12,035 bases of DNA from Treponema sp. (GTDB taxonomy: Bacteria; Spirochaetota; Spirochaetia; Treponematales; Rectinemataceae), in NCBI GenBank assembly GCA_017849315.1, contig JAFIHQ010000177.1:1-12035 (forward strand), in the 5' to 3' direction. The notes under the pieces are model-generated. The model searched no databases, had not been told where the DNA came from, and saw only the letters and a program-made list of their open reading frames with translations. Numbering within the stretch: the stretch's first letter is position 1; each line of letters starts with the position of its first letter. A program made the position numbers and the translations under genes. Below are positions 1-8,056 of the stretch, in pieces.

Positions 1-10
1 GGAGGAATAC

Positions 11-1132
11 ATGATGAAGCACAAAAACCTCGTGGTCTTTGCGGTTGTGAGCCTTGCGGCGCTCTTTAGTGCCCAAGCGATGTTTGCAGCGCCAACCATC
101 AAGATTGGAGTTGCAGGAGCACATTCTGGAGACTTGGCTTCGTATGGCCTGCCTACGGTTAACGCCGCAAAACTGGTCATCGAAGAGGTCAACGCAAAAG
201 GTGGTATCAATGGCCAAAAGGTCGAGCTCGTCATCGAGGATGATCAATGCAAGCCAGAGATTGCTACCAACGTTGCCGCCAAACTGGTAAGCGACAAAGT
301 AGTAGCCGTCATTGGCCATATTTGCTCTGGTGCAACCAAGGCTGCAATGGGGATCTACAAGGACTCCAAAATTGTGACTATTTCACCTTCTGCTACAACA
401 CCTTCGCTCACGCAATCAGGTGAGTATCCCAACTTCTTCCGTACTATCGCCCCAGACGATCAGCAGGCAAGAATGGCTGCAGACTTCCTTGTGAACAAAC
501 TCAAGGTAAAAAAAGTGGCAGTGCTGCACGATAAAGGAGATTACGGCAAAGGCTTTGCTGAGTCGGTGAAGGAATTTGTCGAAAAGAAAGGCGTTCAAGT
601 GCCCGTGTTCGAGGGTGTAAATCCAGGTGCACCTGACTACTCCGCTGTGATTAATAAGGTAGGGAACGCCAAAGTCGATGCTGTGGTATGGGGCGGTTAT
701 CATCCTGAAGCTTCCAAAATCGTACAGCAGATGCGCCAAAAAGGTATTAGCGCTGCGTTCATTTCTGAAGACGGAATCAAGGACAACACTTTTATTGAAG
801 TTGCCGGCAAATACGCTGAGGGCGTCTATGCAACAGGACCAACCGATACTTCCAGCAATCCCATGGCCGTCAAGGCTATCGAAGCGCACAAGAAAGAGTT
901 TGGTTCGGATCCCGGCGCGTTCTTCCTCAACGCGTATGCTGCAACGCAAGCGCTTGTAAACGCTATTGCAAAGGCAAAGTCTACCGATTACGACAAGATT
1001 GTGGCCGCGCTGCAGTCCGAATACGTGGACACGGTACTTGGGCGTATAACTTTTGATAAGAAGGGTGATGTGGTAGGATTTGGAAACTCACTCTTCCAGG
1101 TTCAGAACGGCAAGTTCGTAGAAGTGAAGTAA
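11..1132 (+). CDS. livK: Branched-chain amino acid ABC transporter, periplasmic binding protein (LivK/LivJ type)
   Basis: Solute-binding protein that captures leucine, isoleucine or valine in the periplasm and delivers it to the LivHMGF membrane complex. The 373-residue product opens with a Sec signal peptide: Lys at 3 and 5, a hydrophobic core at about 7-22, and an Ala-rich cleavage region at 21-27. There is no lipobox Cys, so it should be soluble. The mature part is a full-length type I periplasmic fold. Cys80 and Cys105 match the disulfide pair of E. coli LivJ, and Ser106 and Thr129 align with LivJ residues that hold the ligand's amino-acid end (alignment from memory). The start is supported by GGAGG at 1-5; Met1 and Met2 are adjacent and either could initiate. 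The gene leads a transporter operon and is followed by a strong terminator. Specificity for branched-chain over other small amino acids is inferred from family and context. Confidence 0.93.
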   Translation: MMKHKNLVVFAVVSLAALFSAQAMFAAPTIKIGVAGAHSGDLASYGLPTVNAAKLVIEEVNAKGGINGQKVELVIEDDQCKPEIATNVAAKLVSDKVVAVIGHICSGATKAAMGIYKDSKIVTISPSATTPSLTQSGEYPNFFRTIAPDDQQARMAADFLVNKLKVKKVAVLHDKGDYGKGFAESVKEFVEKKGVQVPVFEGVNPGAPDYSAVINKVGNAKVDAVVWGGYHPEASKIVQQMRQKGISAAFISEDGIKDNTFIEVAGKYAEGVYATGPTDTSSNPMAVKAIEAHKKEFGSDPGAFFLNAYAATQALVNAIAKAKSTDYDKIVAALQSEYVDTVLGRITFDKKGDVVGFGNSLFQVQNGKFVEVK

Positions 1133-1169
1133 GATCTATCTCTGCTTCGCGACGCTTCTGCGAGCCTCC

Positions 1170-1219
1170 AAGAAAGCCGTTCATGACCACGTGTCTGAAC
1201 GGCTTTCTTTTAGTTTTTC
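1170..1219 (+). terminator. Intrinsic terminator / attenuator between livK and livH
   Basis: A perfect 14-bp inverted repeat (1170-1183 with 1196-1209) encloses a 12-base loop and runs into a T-rich tail (1208-1219). The tail lies on the + strand side only; the other side is GC-rich, so termination should act on rightward transcription. It sits 38 bases after the livK stop and 19 before the livH start box. With no obvious promoter between it and livH, partial read-through is the likely way livHMGF is transcribed, giving more binding protein than membrane components. Confidence 0.88.
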
Positions 1220-1237
1220 ATCCTGAAGGATTGGCAC

Positions 1238-2140
1238 ATGGAATATTTCATAAAACTTTTTTTGAGCGGCACGGCAAAAGGCAGTATCTATGCCCTGATG
1301 GCGCTTGGATACACAATGGTCTATGGAATTATCCAGCTCATCAATTTTGCGCACGGCGAAATCTATATGATAGGCGGTTTCACTGCACTCATCATGGGAG
1401 GATTCTTTTACTCTCAAGGCATGCCTATGGGTTGGGTCTTGGTGTTGTCCATTTTGCTGGCCATGTTTTATTCCGCTGCCTTCGGCTATACAGTCGAAAA
1501 AATAGCATACAAGCCTTTGCGGGAAAAACCGCGACTTTCTGCTCTAATAAGCGCTATGGGCATGTCTATTATCCTACAGAACACGGTTCTCCTTGCCCAA
1601 ACGGAGAAGTTCCTGCCATTTCCGAGCTATCTTCCAGAGTTCTCTTGGCTTCTACCGTATAAAGAGTACATAAACTCTACCCAGTTTATCATCTTAGTTA
1701 CTTCCACTTTGATCATGATTCTGCTTACTCTGATCATCAAGTTTACCAGGATGGGCAAAGCGATGCGCGCCACGGCACAAGATATGCACATGGCGCAGTT
1801 AGTCGGAGTGGATGTTGACCAGGTAATTTCTGTAACTTTCATTCTTGGATCAGCTCTTGCTGCGATAGGTGGTGTCTTGATTTGTTCATATATGGGACAA
1901 ATCAATTACTATGTTGGATTTATCGCGGGTATTAAGGCCTTTGTAGCTGCGGTTCTAGGGGGAATAGGCAGTATACCCGGCGCAGTACTTGGGAGCTTTG
2001 TGTTGGGTTGGACAGAAAGCTTCGGTACCGGCTATATTTCCAGTGATTATGAAGATGCTTTTGCCTTTATCATTCTCATTGTAATTCTACTGATAAAGCC
2101 AGACGGTCTGCTAGGCCGAACTCAAAAACAAAAGGTCTAG
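1238..2140 (+). CDS. livH: Branched-chain amino acid ABC transporter permease LivH
   Basis: One of the two membrane subunits forming the translocation path of the Leu/Ile/Val importer. The 300-residue product is the usual LivH length. It is strongly hydrophobic, with about eight membrane segments. Family landmarks are the INFAHGE motif at 35-41, the cytoplasmic ATPase-contact loop at about 173-192 (GKAMRATAQD... LVGVD), the Gly-rich GGIGSIPGAVLG stretch at 241-252, and the IKPDGLLG tail at 286-293. The start has GAAGGA at 1225-1230, seven bases upstream. It is followed by livM after three bases, so translation is probably coupled. It follows the livK terminator, so expression probably depends on read-through. 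Confidence 0.95.
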   Translation: MEYFIKLFLSGTAKGSIYALMALGYTMVYGIIQLINFAHGEIYMIGGFTALIMGGFFYSQGMPMGWVLVLSILLAMFYSAAFGYTVEKIAYKPLREKPRLSALISAMGMSIILQNTVLLAQTEKFLPFPSYLPEFSWLLPYKEYINSTQFIILVTSTLIMILLTLIIKFTRMGKAMRATAQDMHMAQLVGVDVDQVISVTFILGSALAAIGGVLICSYMGQINYYVGFIAGIKAFVAAVLGGIGSIPGAVLGSFVLGWTESFGTGYISSDYEDAFAFIILIVILLIKPDGLLGRTQKQKV

Positions 2141-2143
2141 TCT

Positions 2144-3424
2144 ATGAAAGTACAAACCATTCTTACCGAGATAAAGAAATCCCTTACGGTTGCAATTTGG
2201 TTTATTATCCTGTTCTTTCCCATTATGGTCATGAAAGTGTCGGTCTCACGTGGTGTGGCCCAGATTCAATTTCGATGGAATCTTATCTTACCAATAGGTG
2301 TTGCAGGATTTGTTCTCTCATTTATTTGGCGTCACGCTCTTGTTTGGAATGAATCCCATGGAAGCGCAAAGAAAGGCGATGGTGCCGCAATGAGTTCCTC
2401 CTCTTTGACAAGAAGATCTTCCAACGTCTCTGTAAACCCATTTTCGCGCAGTGTAGGCGCACTCCTCTTACTTGTGTTTGCGGCCGCATTTCCATTTCTT
2501 TTCGGCATGTACCACACCAATGTGATGATAACTGCCTTTATCTATGTGATTTTGGGTCTGGGGCTCAACATTGTCGTAGGCTTGGGCGGCCTGCTCAATC
2601 TTGGATATGCAGCGTTCTTTGGGGTCGGAGCATACACGTACGGCCTTATTTGGAAATACGTAGGGCCTTCGTTTGTGGCGGCTGGTTTTGACCCGGGATG
2701 GCTCTTTTGGATTTCGCTTCCTGTGGCAGGTGTCGTAGCAATGCTCTTCGGTGTTCTTTTGAGTTTGCCGGTCCTACGGCTGCGGGGAGATTATTTGGCC
2801 ATCATTACTCTGGCCTTCGGTGAGATCTTTCACATGGTGATGCAGAACTCCAGCGATCTAACGGGAGGTGCGACGGGCATCAGCCTGATTCCGAGACCCT
2901 GGTTTTTTGGCCAGAAGCTTGCGCCTGGAGATGCAGCCACCTATATCTATTTTATAGCGCTGGTTCTTGTAATAATCACGATCTTTGTAGTGAGACGCAT
3001 AGAAGATTCGCGTGTCGGACGTGCGTTGGAGGCCATGAGAGAAGACCAAATCGCATGCCAATCCATGGGCGTCGATCTGGTTAAGAACAAGCTCATAACC
3101 TTTGCGCTCGGGGCTTTTTGGGCAGGATTGGCCGGTGTACTGATGGCTGCGCAAACGACTTATATCAATCCCGACAGCTTTACCCTGTCCGAGTCGATGA
3201 TCATGCTGATGTCTGTGGTTGTAGGCGGTACTGGATCCATTCCGGGAGTCATAGCCGGAGCCATGATCCTAAAACTTCTGCCCGAATACTTCCGAATGCT
3301 TGCCCAGTATCGCATGCTCATTTACGGCATAGCGATGGTTCTCATTATTATTTTCAAGTCCGACGGACTTATTCCCCGTAAACGCAAGCAGTACACCTTC
3401 GAGGCTAAGGAAACGGCAAAATGA
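2144..3424 (+). CDS. livM: Branched-chain amino acid ABC transporter permease LivM
   Basis: Second membrane subunit of the Leu/Ile/Val importer, 426 residues, matching the long E. coli-type LivM. The N-terminal extension has two hydrophobic segments (about 14-31 and 46-63) and a polar Ser/Arg-rich linker (about 64-103) before the core permease. The extension resembles the extra N-terminal domain of enterobacterial LivM. The core shows YVILGLGLNIVVGLGGLLNLGY (134-155, split here by landmarks), LRLRGDYLAIITLAFGEI (211-228), the ATPase-contact loop at about 292-311 (GRALEAMRED... SMGVD) and the KSDGLIPRK tail at 405-413. The start lies three bases after livH with only a weak AAGG box, which suggests translational coupling. 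The stop overlaps the livG start by four bases (ATGA at 3421-3424). Confidence 0.95.
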   Translation: MKVQTILTEIKKSLTVAIWFIILFFPIMVMKVSVSRGVAQIQFRWNLILPIGVAGFVLSFIWRHALVWNESHGSAKKGDGAAMSSSSLTRRSSNVSVNPFSRSVGALLLLVFAAAFPFLFGMYHTNVMITAFIYVILGLGLNIVVGLGGLLNLGYAAFFGVGAYTYGLIWKYVGPSFVAAGFDPGWLFWISLPVAGVVAMLFGVLLSLPVLRLRGDYLAIITLAFGEIFHMVMQNSSDLTGGATGISLIPRPWFFGQKLAPGDAATYIYFIALVLVIITIFVVRRIEDSRVGRALEAMREDQIACQSMGVDLVKNKLITFALGAFWAGLAGVLMAAQTTYINPDSFTLSESMIMLMSVVVGGTGSIPGVIAGAMILKLLPEYFRMLAQYRMLIYGIAMVLIIIFKSDGLIPRKRKQYTFEAKETAK

Positions 3425-4221
3425 GTACAGAACGACTTCTTTATGAAAACGAGGTCTTGGAACTGGACAACATTGTCATGACTTTTGGCGGTTTGCGTGC
3501 CATCGATGGCGTTTCCATGCATATAGACAAGGGCGAAATTGCGGCACTCATCGGACCAAATGGCGCAGGTAAGACCACTATCTTTAACTGTATAACCGGC
3601 GTCTACAAACCTACTGAGGGAAAAATCAAAATACGTAGTCGCTCTGGCGCGGTTGAAGAAATTCACGGTTTAAAGCCCAATGTTATTAACCAGAAAGGCC
3701 TTGCCCGCACATTCCAGAATATCCGGTTGTTCAACAACATGTCCGTACTCGAGAATGTAATGATTGGCAGACACAACTCGCTAAAGGCCGGCGTACTAAA
3801 GGCCATCGTAAGAGATAAAGCTACAAAAGAAGAGGAGCAGAGGGTCATCGAAGAAAGCTATGAGATATTAAAAAAACTGAAGCTTGATCCCTACACCAAC
3901 GAAATGGCTAAGAACTTGCCCTATGGTGAACAACGTCGATTGGAAATTGCACGCGCTTTGGCTACTGATCCATTCTTGCTTTTGCTCGATGAACCGGTTG
4001 CCGGCATGAACGCCCAAGAAACACGCGACCTGGAAGAGACGATAGATATTATCCGAGATAAAGAACACATTACGATTCTCCTTATTGAGCACGACATGAG
4101 TCTTGTTATGGAAGTAAGCGAGCGGATCTATGTGCTGGACTACGGAAGGCTTATCGCCGAAGGGACACCGAAAGAGATAAAGCACAATCCGGACGTCATA
4201 CGGGCCTACTTAGGAGAGTGA
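3421..4221 (+). CDS. livG: Branched-chain amino acid ABC transporter ATP-binding protein LivG
   Basis: Cytoplasmic ATPase subunit that powers branched-chain amino acid uptake with LivF. The product has 266 residues. Walker A is GPNGAGKT at 45-52, the Q-loop Gln is 99 in ARTFQN, and the signature is the LivG-type variant LPYGEQRR at 166-173 in place of LSGGQ. Walker B is LLLLDEP at 186-192 with catalytic Glu191, and the H-loop His is 224 in LIEHDM. The C-terminal NPDVIRAYLGE is typical of LivG. All nucleotide-binding elements are intact. The start overlaps the livM stop by four bases, and livF follows after one base. Confidence 0.96.
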   Translation: MSTERLLYENEVLELDNIVMTFGGLRAIDGVSMHIDKGEIAALIGPNGAGKTTIFNCITGVYKPTEGKIKIRSRSGAVEEIHGLKPNVINQKGLARTFQNIRLFNNMSVLENVMIGRHNSLKAGVLKAIVRDKATKEEEQRVIEESYEILKKLKLDPYTNEMAKNLPYGEQRRLEIARALATDPFLLLLDEPVAGMNAQETRDLEETIDIIRDKEHITILLIEHDMSLVMEVSERIYVLDYGRLIAEGTPKEIKHNPDVIRAYLGE

Positions 4222-4222
4222 C

Positions 4223-4936
4223 ATGGCATTGCTTGAGCTTAAAGATGTTCACACATACTATGGGAATATTCAGGCATTGAAGGGAATTTCAATTTCTGTT
4301 GATGAAGGTGAAATCGTCACGCTCATCGGCGCGAATGGAGCTGGCAAAACCACAACGCTTATGAGCATCTGTGGAATAACGCCCATTCGAAATGGAGAAA
4401 TCCTGTTTGACGGCAAAGATATCTCGAAACTGGCACCAAACAAGATCGTGCAGTTGGGGGTTGCTCAGGTTCCGGAAGGACGCCGAATTTTCCCTCAACT
4501 TACTGTCTCTGAAAACCTGGACATGGGCGCCTTTTTGAGACGGGACAAGGAAGGGATCAAACACGACATGGAGGAAGTCTTCGAGATCTTTCCGCGCCTG
4601 GCAGAGCGAAAAAATCAACTAGGAGGCACGCTTTCTGGTGGAGAACAGCAGATGCTTGCGATTTCCCGTGCGCTCATGGCCAATCCGCGTCTTCTTTTGC
4701 TCGATGAACCTTCGTTGGGGCTTGCTCCACTTGTGGTTCAGAATATTTTCGAGGTGATTCAAAACGTCAACAAAGAACGAAAAACGACTATCCTTCTTGT
4801 GGAACAAAATGCAAACATGGCACTCAAGATAGCTCACAAGGGCTATGTGATGCAAAACGGTGTGATTAAGATTGCAGATACTTCTAACCACCTTTTTGCA
4901 AATCAGGAAGTGCGGAAAGCATATCTGGGCATGTGA
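4223..4936 (+). CDS. livF: Branched-chain amino acid ABC transporter ATP-binding protein LivF
   Basis: Second cytoplasmic ATPase of the Leu/Ile/Val importer, 237 residues, the normal LivF length. Walker A is GANGAGKT at 36-43, the signature LSGGEQQ is at 137-143, and Walker B LLLLDEP is at 157-163 with Glu162. The usual H-loop His is replaced by Gln195 in LLVEQNA, which is normal for LivF and separates it from LivG. VPEGRRIFPQLTV at 83-95 is another LivF hallmark. AGGAGA at 4212-4217, inside the end of livG, serves as the ribosome binding site. It is the last gene of the core transporter; no clear hairpin terminator follows it. Confidence 0.96.
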   Translation: MALLELKDVHTYYGNIQALKGISISVDEGEIVTLIGANGAGKTTTLMSICGITPIRNGEILFDGKDISKLAPNKIVQLGVAQVPEGRRIFPQLTVSENLDMGAFLRRDKEGIKHDMEEVFEIFPRLAERKNQLGGTLSGGEQQMLAISRALMANPRLLLLDEPSLGLAPLVVQNIFEVIQNVNKERKTTILLVEQNANMALKIAHKGYVMQNGVIKIADTSNHLFANQEVRKAYLGM

Positions 4937-4986
4937 GTAATCGGTGGATCGGTACCAGATTCCACACGCAAAGCCAGGTTTTTATA

Positions 4987-5009
4987 GTATTATGTTAGAT
5001 AGATAATAC
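4987..5009. promoter_or_regulatory. 7-bp inverted repeat upstream of the CBS-ACT gene
   Basis: GTATTAT (4987-4993) and ATAATAC (5003-5009) are perfect reverse complements separated by nine bases. The repeat lies 23 bases before the CBS-ACT start codon, in the 96-base gap after livF. The AT-rich arms also resemble -10 elements, so this could be an operator overlapping a local promoter or a weak mRNA hairpin. No T-tract follows, so a terminator is unlikely. The role is inferred from position and symmetry only. Confidence 0.35.
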
Positions 5010-5020
5010 CGAACTTGCAG

Positions 5021-5028
5021 AGGAGGTG
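5021..5028 (+). promoter_or_regulatory. Strong ribosome binding site fixing the CBS-ACT start
   Basis: AGGAGGTG is a near-perfect anti-Shine-Dalgarno match ending four bases before the ATG at 5033. It rules out the in-frame TTG at 5015, which lies upstream of the box. Confidence 0.8.
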
Positions 5029-5032
5029 TGCC

Positions 5033-5677
5033 ATGAACGTTGGTCAACGCATGACGAGAAATCCTATCACGATAACCCCAGATACAACAGTCCCGGAAGC
5101 GCAAGCGATTATGAGGCGCGAAAAGATCCGCAGACTTCCCGTTCTTGACAAAAACGGCAAACTGGTTGGTATTGTCTCGGCGCTCGATCTTAGCCATGCG
5201 TCGCCGTCGCCTGCTTCAACGCTGGACGTTTGGGAGATGCACTATTTGATCTCCAAGCTCAAAGTCGAACAAGTGATGTCCAAGAAAGTCATCACCGTAC
5301 CAGAAGACCTGCCTATCGAAGAAGCCGCTCGGATTATGGTAGACAACGAGATTTCCGGCCTCCCTGTAATGAGGGGAAGCTTGCTCGTTGGAATAATCAC
5401 AGAGTCGGACCTGTTCAAGCTGTTTATCGAGCTTTTCGGCGCCAGGCACAAGGGTATAAGGCTTACGTTGTTGCTTCCCGAAAAAAGGGGAGAGCTCGCC
5501 AAAGTGTCGAATGCCATAACCAAGTGTGGTGGCAATATCATTTCGTTTGCAACGTTTGAGGGCGAAGATCCATCGAACGCTTTGTGCACAGTGAAGGTGA
5601 CTGGCGTAGAGAAGGAACCGCTTTTGGAAGCTCTTACGCCGGTAGTAGAAAGAGTCATTGACGTCCGCGAAACATAA
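5033..5677 (+). CDS. Tandem CBS domain plus ACT domain protein (AcuB-like)
   Basis: Soluble 214-residue protein, probably a small-molecule sensor. The first CBS domain covers about 2-56 (RMTRNPITITPDTTV... RRLPVLDKNGKLVGIVSALDL by landmarks) and the second about 76-132 (VEQVMSKKVITV... ISGLPVMRGSLLVGIITESDLF). An ACT-like domain spans about 141-212 (GIRLTLLLPEKRGELAKVSNAI). CBS pairs commonly bind adenine nucleotides and ACT domains commonly bind amino acids, so a role in sensing energy or branched-chain amino acid status is plausible. The architecture resembles AcuB-type proteins. The gene follows livF in the same direction after 96 bases, so it may be co-transcribed or have its own promoter. 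No DNA-binding or catalytic domain is visible, so a partner protein is probably needed. The function is inferred from domains and position. Confidence 0.85.
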   Translation: MNVGQRMTRNPITITPDTTVPEAQAIMRREKIRRLPVLDKNGKLVGIVSALDLSHASPSPASTLDVWEMHYLISKLKVEQVMSKKVITVPEDLPIEEAARIMVDNEISGLPVMRGSLLVGIITESDLFKLFIELFGARHKGIRLTLLLPEKRGELAKVSNAITKCGGNIISFATFEGEDPSNALCTVKVTGVEKEPLLEALTPVVERVIDVRET

Positions 5678-5792
5678 TTATCCGGCAAGACAAGTCGAGA
5701 TAGACCAGCAACTTTCACTGCATGCGGACAGCCTCTGCCTTTGGGTGAGCAAGTGCGAGAGAAAAGGTATGGCGCAAAGGCGTGAACTATAC

Positions 5793-6619
5793 TTATCCAG
5801 ATTTTTTCTTTGAAAGAACGTCGAAAGAAACTGCGAACAGTAGGACTAGGCCTTTGACAATCTGTTGGATATCACTCCCTATACCAAGAATTGACATACC
5901 ATTATTGAGCACACCCATCACCAACGCACCAATAATTGAACCGACTACTGTCCCTTTACCTCCATAGGCAGAGGCACCACCGATAAAACAAGCGGCTATG
6001 GCATCAAGTTCAAAGTTCAGACCAGATTGAGGAGAAGCTGCATTGAGTCGTGCCGTGTATGCAATGCCAGCAACGGCAGCAAGAAAACCCATATTTACGT
6101 AAGCTAGGAACAACATTTGGTTCGTATTTATACCGGAAAGCTTGGCTGCTTTTTCGTTTCCGCCCATAGCATAAATGAATCGACCTGGAACTGTTCTAGT
6201 AGTAAAAAAAGCATAGAGCAAGACAAGCAGACCAATAATCAAAAAGATGAACGGAACACCTTTATACCTTGCGAGCCATACGGAAAAAAGCATAATGAAA
6301 GCCGACACCAAGACCATTTGCACGATCAGCACGGTACCAGAAATTGCATTGAGCCCTTCCTTTTTTGAGATGCATGATGTTTAAGTTGTGAGATTACATA
6401 GTAGATTACACATACAATGCCAAGAATAATGGCGCTCGAATGGAGATTGCCCAGTGAGCCTATTGAAATATCAGGCAGGAACCCAGAACTGACAAACTGA
6501 AAAGATTCGGGGAAAGGGTTAATGGTCAGCCCTTTGAGCATGAAGACAGTCAAACCTCGAAAGACAGGCATTCCAGCCAATGTCACAATGAATGCAGGAA
6601 TTCGTACATAGGCAATCCA
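5793..6619 (-). pseudogene. Broken sugar ABC transporter permease (XylH/GguB type), 5'-truncated and frameshifted
   Basis: Remnant of a monosaccharide importer membrane subunit lying after xylA on the same strand. Recognisable coding begins around 6619 with WIAYVRIPAFIVTLAGM and continues through VFRGL... FPESFQFVSSGFLPD. It then changes frame at the six-T run 6361-6366 and resumes in another frame as EGLNAISGTVLIVQMV... GGNEKAAKLSGIN... LDAIAACFIGGASAYGGKGTV, ending in a Lys-rich tail at 5793. Adding one A on the minus strand in that run restores a single frame. About 275 codons survive against roughly 390-400 in intact relatives, and no suitable start lies upstream: the in-frame stretch back to a stop at 6674-6676 has no family resemblance. 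The motifs fit XylH and the multiple-sugar permease GguB/MmsB equally well, so the original sugar is uncertain. An assembly error could account for the frameshift but not for the missing N-terminus. Confidence 0.82.
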
Positions 6620-6689
6620 AAGGTACAGTTTAAAAAAGAACTTGTATTCAATCCCTGACCTAAAATCAGAGGATTATTACTCCCTTTGT

Positions 6690-8051
6690 TTATTCCACCC
6701 CAAGGACGTAACGCATAACCAGATTCTCAAGGTATTCCTGCTTGCCGGAGGTTCGACCAATCTTGGCAGCCTCATGCGCCGATTCGGAGAGCGCGACCCT
6801 TGCCAGATCTTCGAAACTCATCTTGCCGTCTTCAAAGCGTTTGCCTTCTCCACTATCAAACGAGGAGTACCGTTCCTTAACAAAGGCATCGAGCTTTCCA
6901 TCATCGAGAATATGCTGTGCGGCCAACAGCCCGGCCGCAAAAGCGTCCATGCCACCAATGTGAGCTTCAAATAAATCCGCAAGATCGACCGAATTACGCC
7001 TGATCTTCGCATCGAAATTGAGTCCGCCAGTCACAAAGCCTCCTGCGCGCAAAATCGCAAGCATCGCCAGCGTCGTATCGAAAACATTGTTTGGGAACTG
7101 ATCGGTATCCCAACCGTTGCGTGGATCACCCCGATTTGCATCGACTGAACCGAAGATACCGAGGGAGGCCGCTGTCTCAAGCTCATGCTGAAAGTCATGA
7201 CCTGCAAGCTCAGCATGGTTTGCCTCGATATTTACCCTGAAATCTTTCTCAAGCCCGTATGCCCGCAAGAATCCGGCAACCGTTTCTACATCGAAGTCGT
7301 ACTGATGCTTCGTCGGCTCCATGGGCTTTGGCTCAATGTAGAAAGCTCCCTTAAAGCCATGGCTACGACCGTAATCGCGCGCCATAGAAAGAAACCGAGC
7401 CAAATGATCCTTCTCTCTCTTCAGGTCGGTATTGAGAAGCGTCATGTACCCTTCGCGACCGCCCCAGAAGGTGTATCCCTGACCGCCCAACTCGATCGTC
7501 GCGTCGATTGCAGCTTTTACCTGCGCGGCCGCATTGGCAACGACAGCAAACTCAGGGTTGGTGGCGGCGCCATTCATGTAGCGGGGATGTGTAAAGAGGT
7601 TTGATGTTCCCCACAAAAGTCGTACACCTGTTGCAGCTTGATGTTCTTTGGCCAGTTCAACCATGTGGGCAAGGTTTTTCTCACTTTCTAGGGGCGTCGC
7701 GCCCTCAGGCGCCAAGTCGCGGTCATGAAAACAGTAAAAATCGACGCCTAGTTTTGTAAAGAACTCGAAAGCGGCGTCAAGTTTGTGCTCATGGGCTGCC
7801 ATAAGCGTATCTGCGTCCGTCGTCCACGGATGAATATGAGTTGCCGCGCCAAAAGGATCGGTTCCATCTGCGCCGAAGCTATGCCAATATGCAACTGCAA
7901 AACGCAGATGATCGCGCATCGTTTTATTCCCGACCTTGCGTTCGGGATTGTAGAACTTAAAGGCAAGCGGATTGTCGCTCTTTGGGCCTTCATAACGGAT
8001 CTTTCCTATTCCAGGGAAGTATTCTTTTAGACCGACAAAATAATCGCCCAT
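6690..8051 (-). CDS. xylA: Xylose isomerase
   Basis: Cytoplasmic enzyme converting D-xylose to D-xylulose, the first step of bacterial xylose use. The 453-residue product is of the longer class II type. Catalytic residues are present: His109 and Asp112 in FCFHDRDL-like context (CFHDRDLAPEG), Glu240 and Lys242 in IEPKPMEPTKHQYD, Glu276 and His279 in NIEANHAELAGHDFQHE, Asp304, Asp315 and Asp317 in VDANRGDPRNGWDTD, and Asp347 in LNFDAKIRR. These provide the two metal sites and the ring-opening residues. AAGGGGG at 8057-8063 is spaced five bases from the ATG at 8051, which is preferred over the GTG three bases upstream. It follows xylB by ten bases and is surely co-transcribed with it. The product looks fully functional even though the adjacent permease gene is broken. 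Confidence 0.97.
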   Translation of the reverse strand: MGDYFVGLKEYFPGIGKIRYEGPKSDNPLAFKFYNPERKVGNKTMRDHLRFAVAYWHSFGADGTDPFGAATHIHPWTTDADTLMAAHEHKLDAAFEFFTKLGVDFYCFHDRDLAPEGATPLESEKNLAHMVELAKEHQAATGVRLLWGTSNLFTHPRYMNGAATNPEFAVVANAAAQVKAAIDATIELGGQGYTFWGGREGYMTLLNTDLKREKDHLARFLSMARDYGRSHGFKGAFYIEPKPMEPTKHQYDFDVETVAGFLRAYGLEKDFRVNIEANHAELAGHDFQHELETAASLGIFGSVDANRGDPRNGWDTDQFPNNVFDTTLAMLAILRAGGFVTGGLNFDAKIRRNSVDLADLFEAHIGGMDAFAAGLLAAQHILDDGKLDAFVKERYSSFDSGEGKRFEDGKMSFEDLARVALSESAHEAAKIGRTSGKQEYLENLVMRYVLGVE

Positions 8052-8056
8052 CACAT

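Noticed and set aside
416..949. Long reading frames antisense to livK and to other genes of the window
   Set aside because: They are shadows of genes with strong family matches, lack ribosome binding sites and resemble no protein family I recognise.
5015..5033. TTG start extending the CBS-ACT protein by six residues
   Set aside because: The TTG lies upstream of the strong AGGAGGTG box, which is correctly spaced for the ATG at 5033.
5678..5792. Possible terminator or small RNA between the CBS-ACT gene and the permease remnant
   Set aside because: Only a loose six-base inverted repeat (CCTTTG / CAAAGG about 30 bases apart) with no T-tract was found; nothing supports a defined element.
6326..6586. 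Two separate small membrane proteins in place of the permease remnant
   Set aside because: The two reading frames join into one continuous permease sequence when a single base is added, and neither has its own convincing start site.
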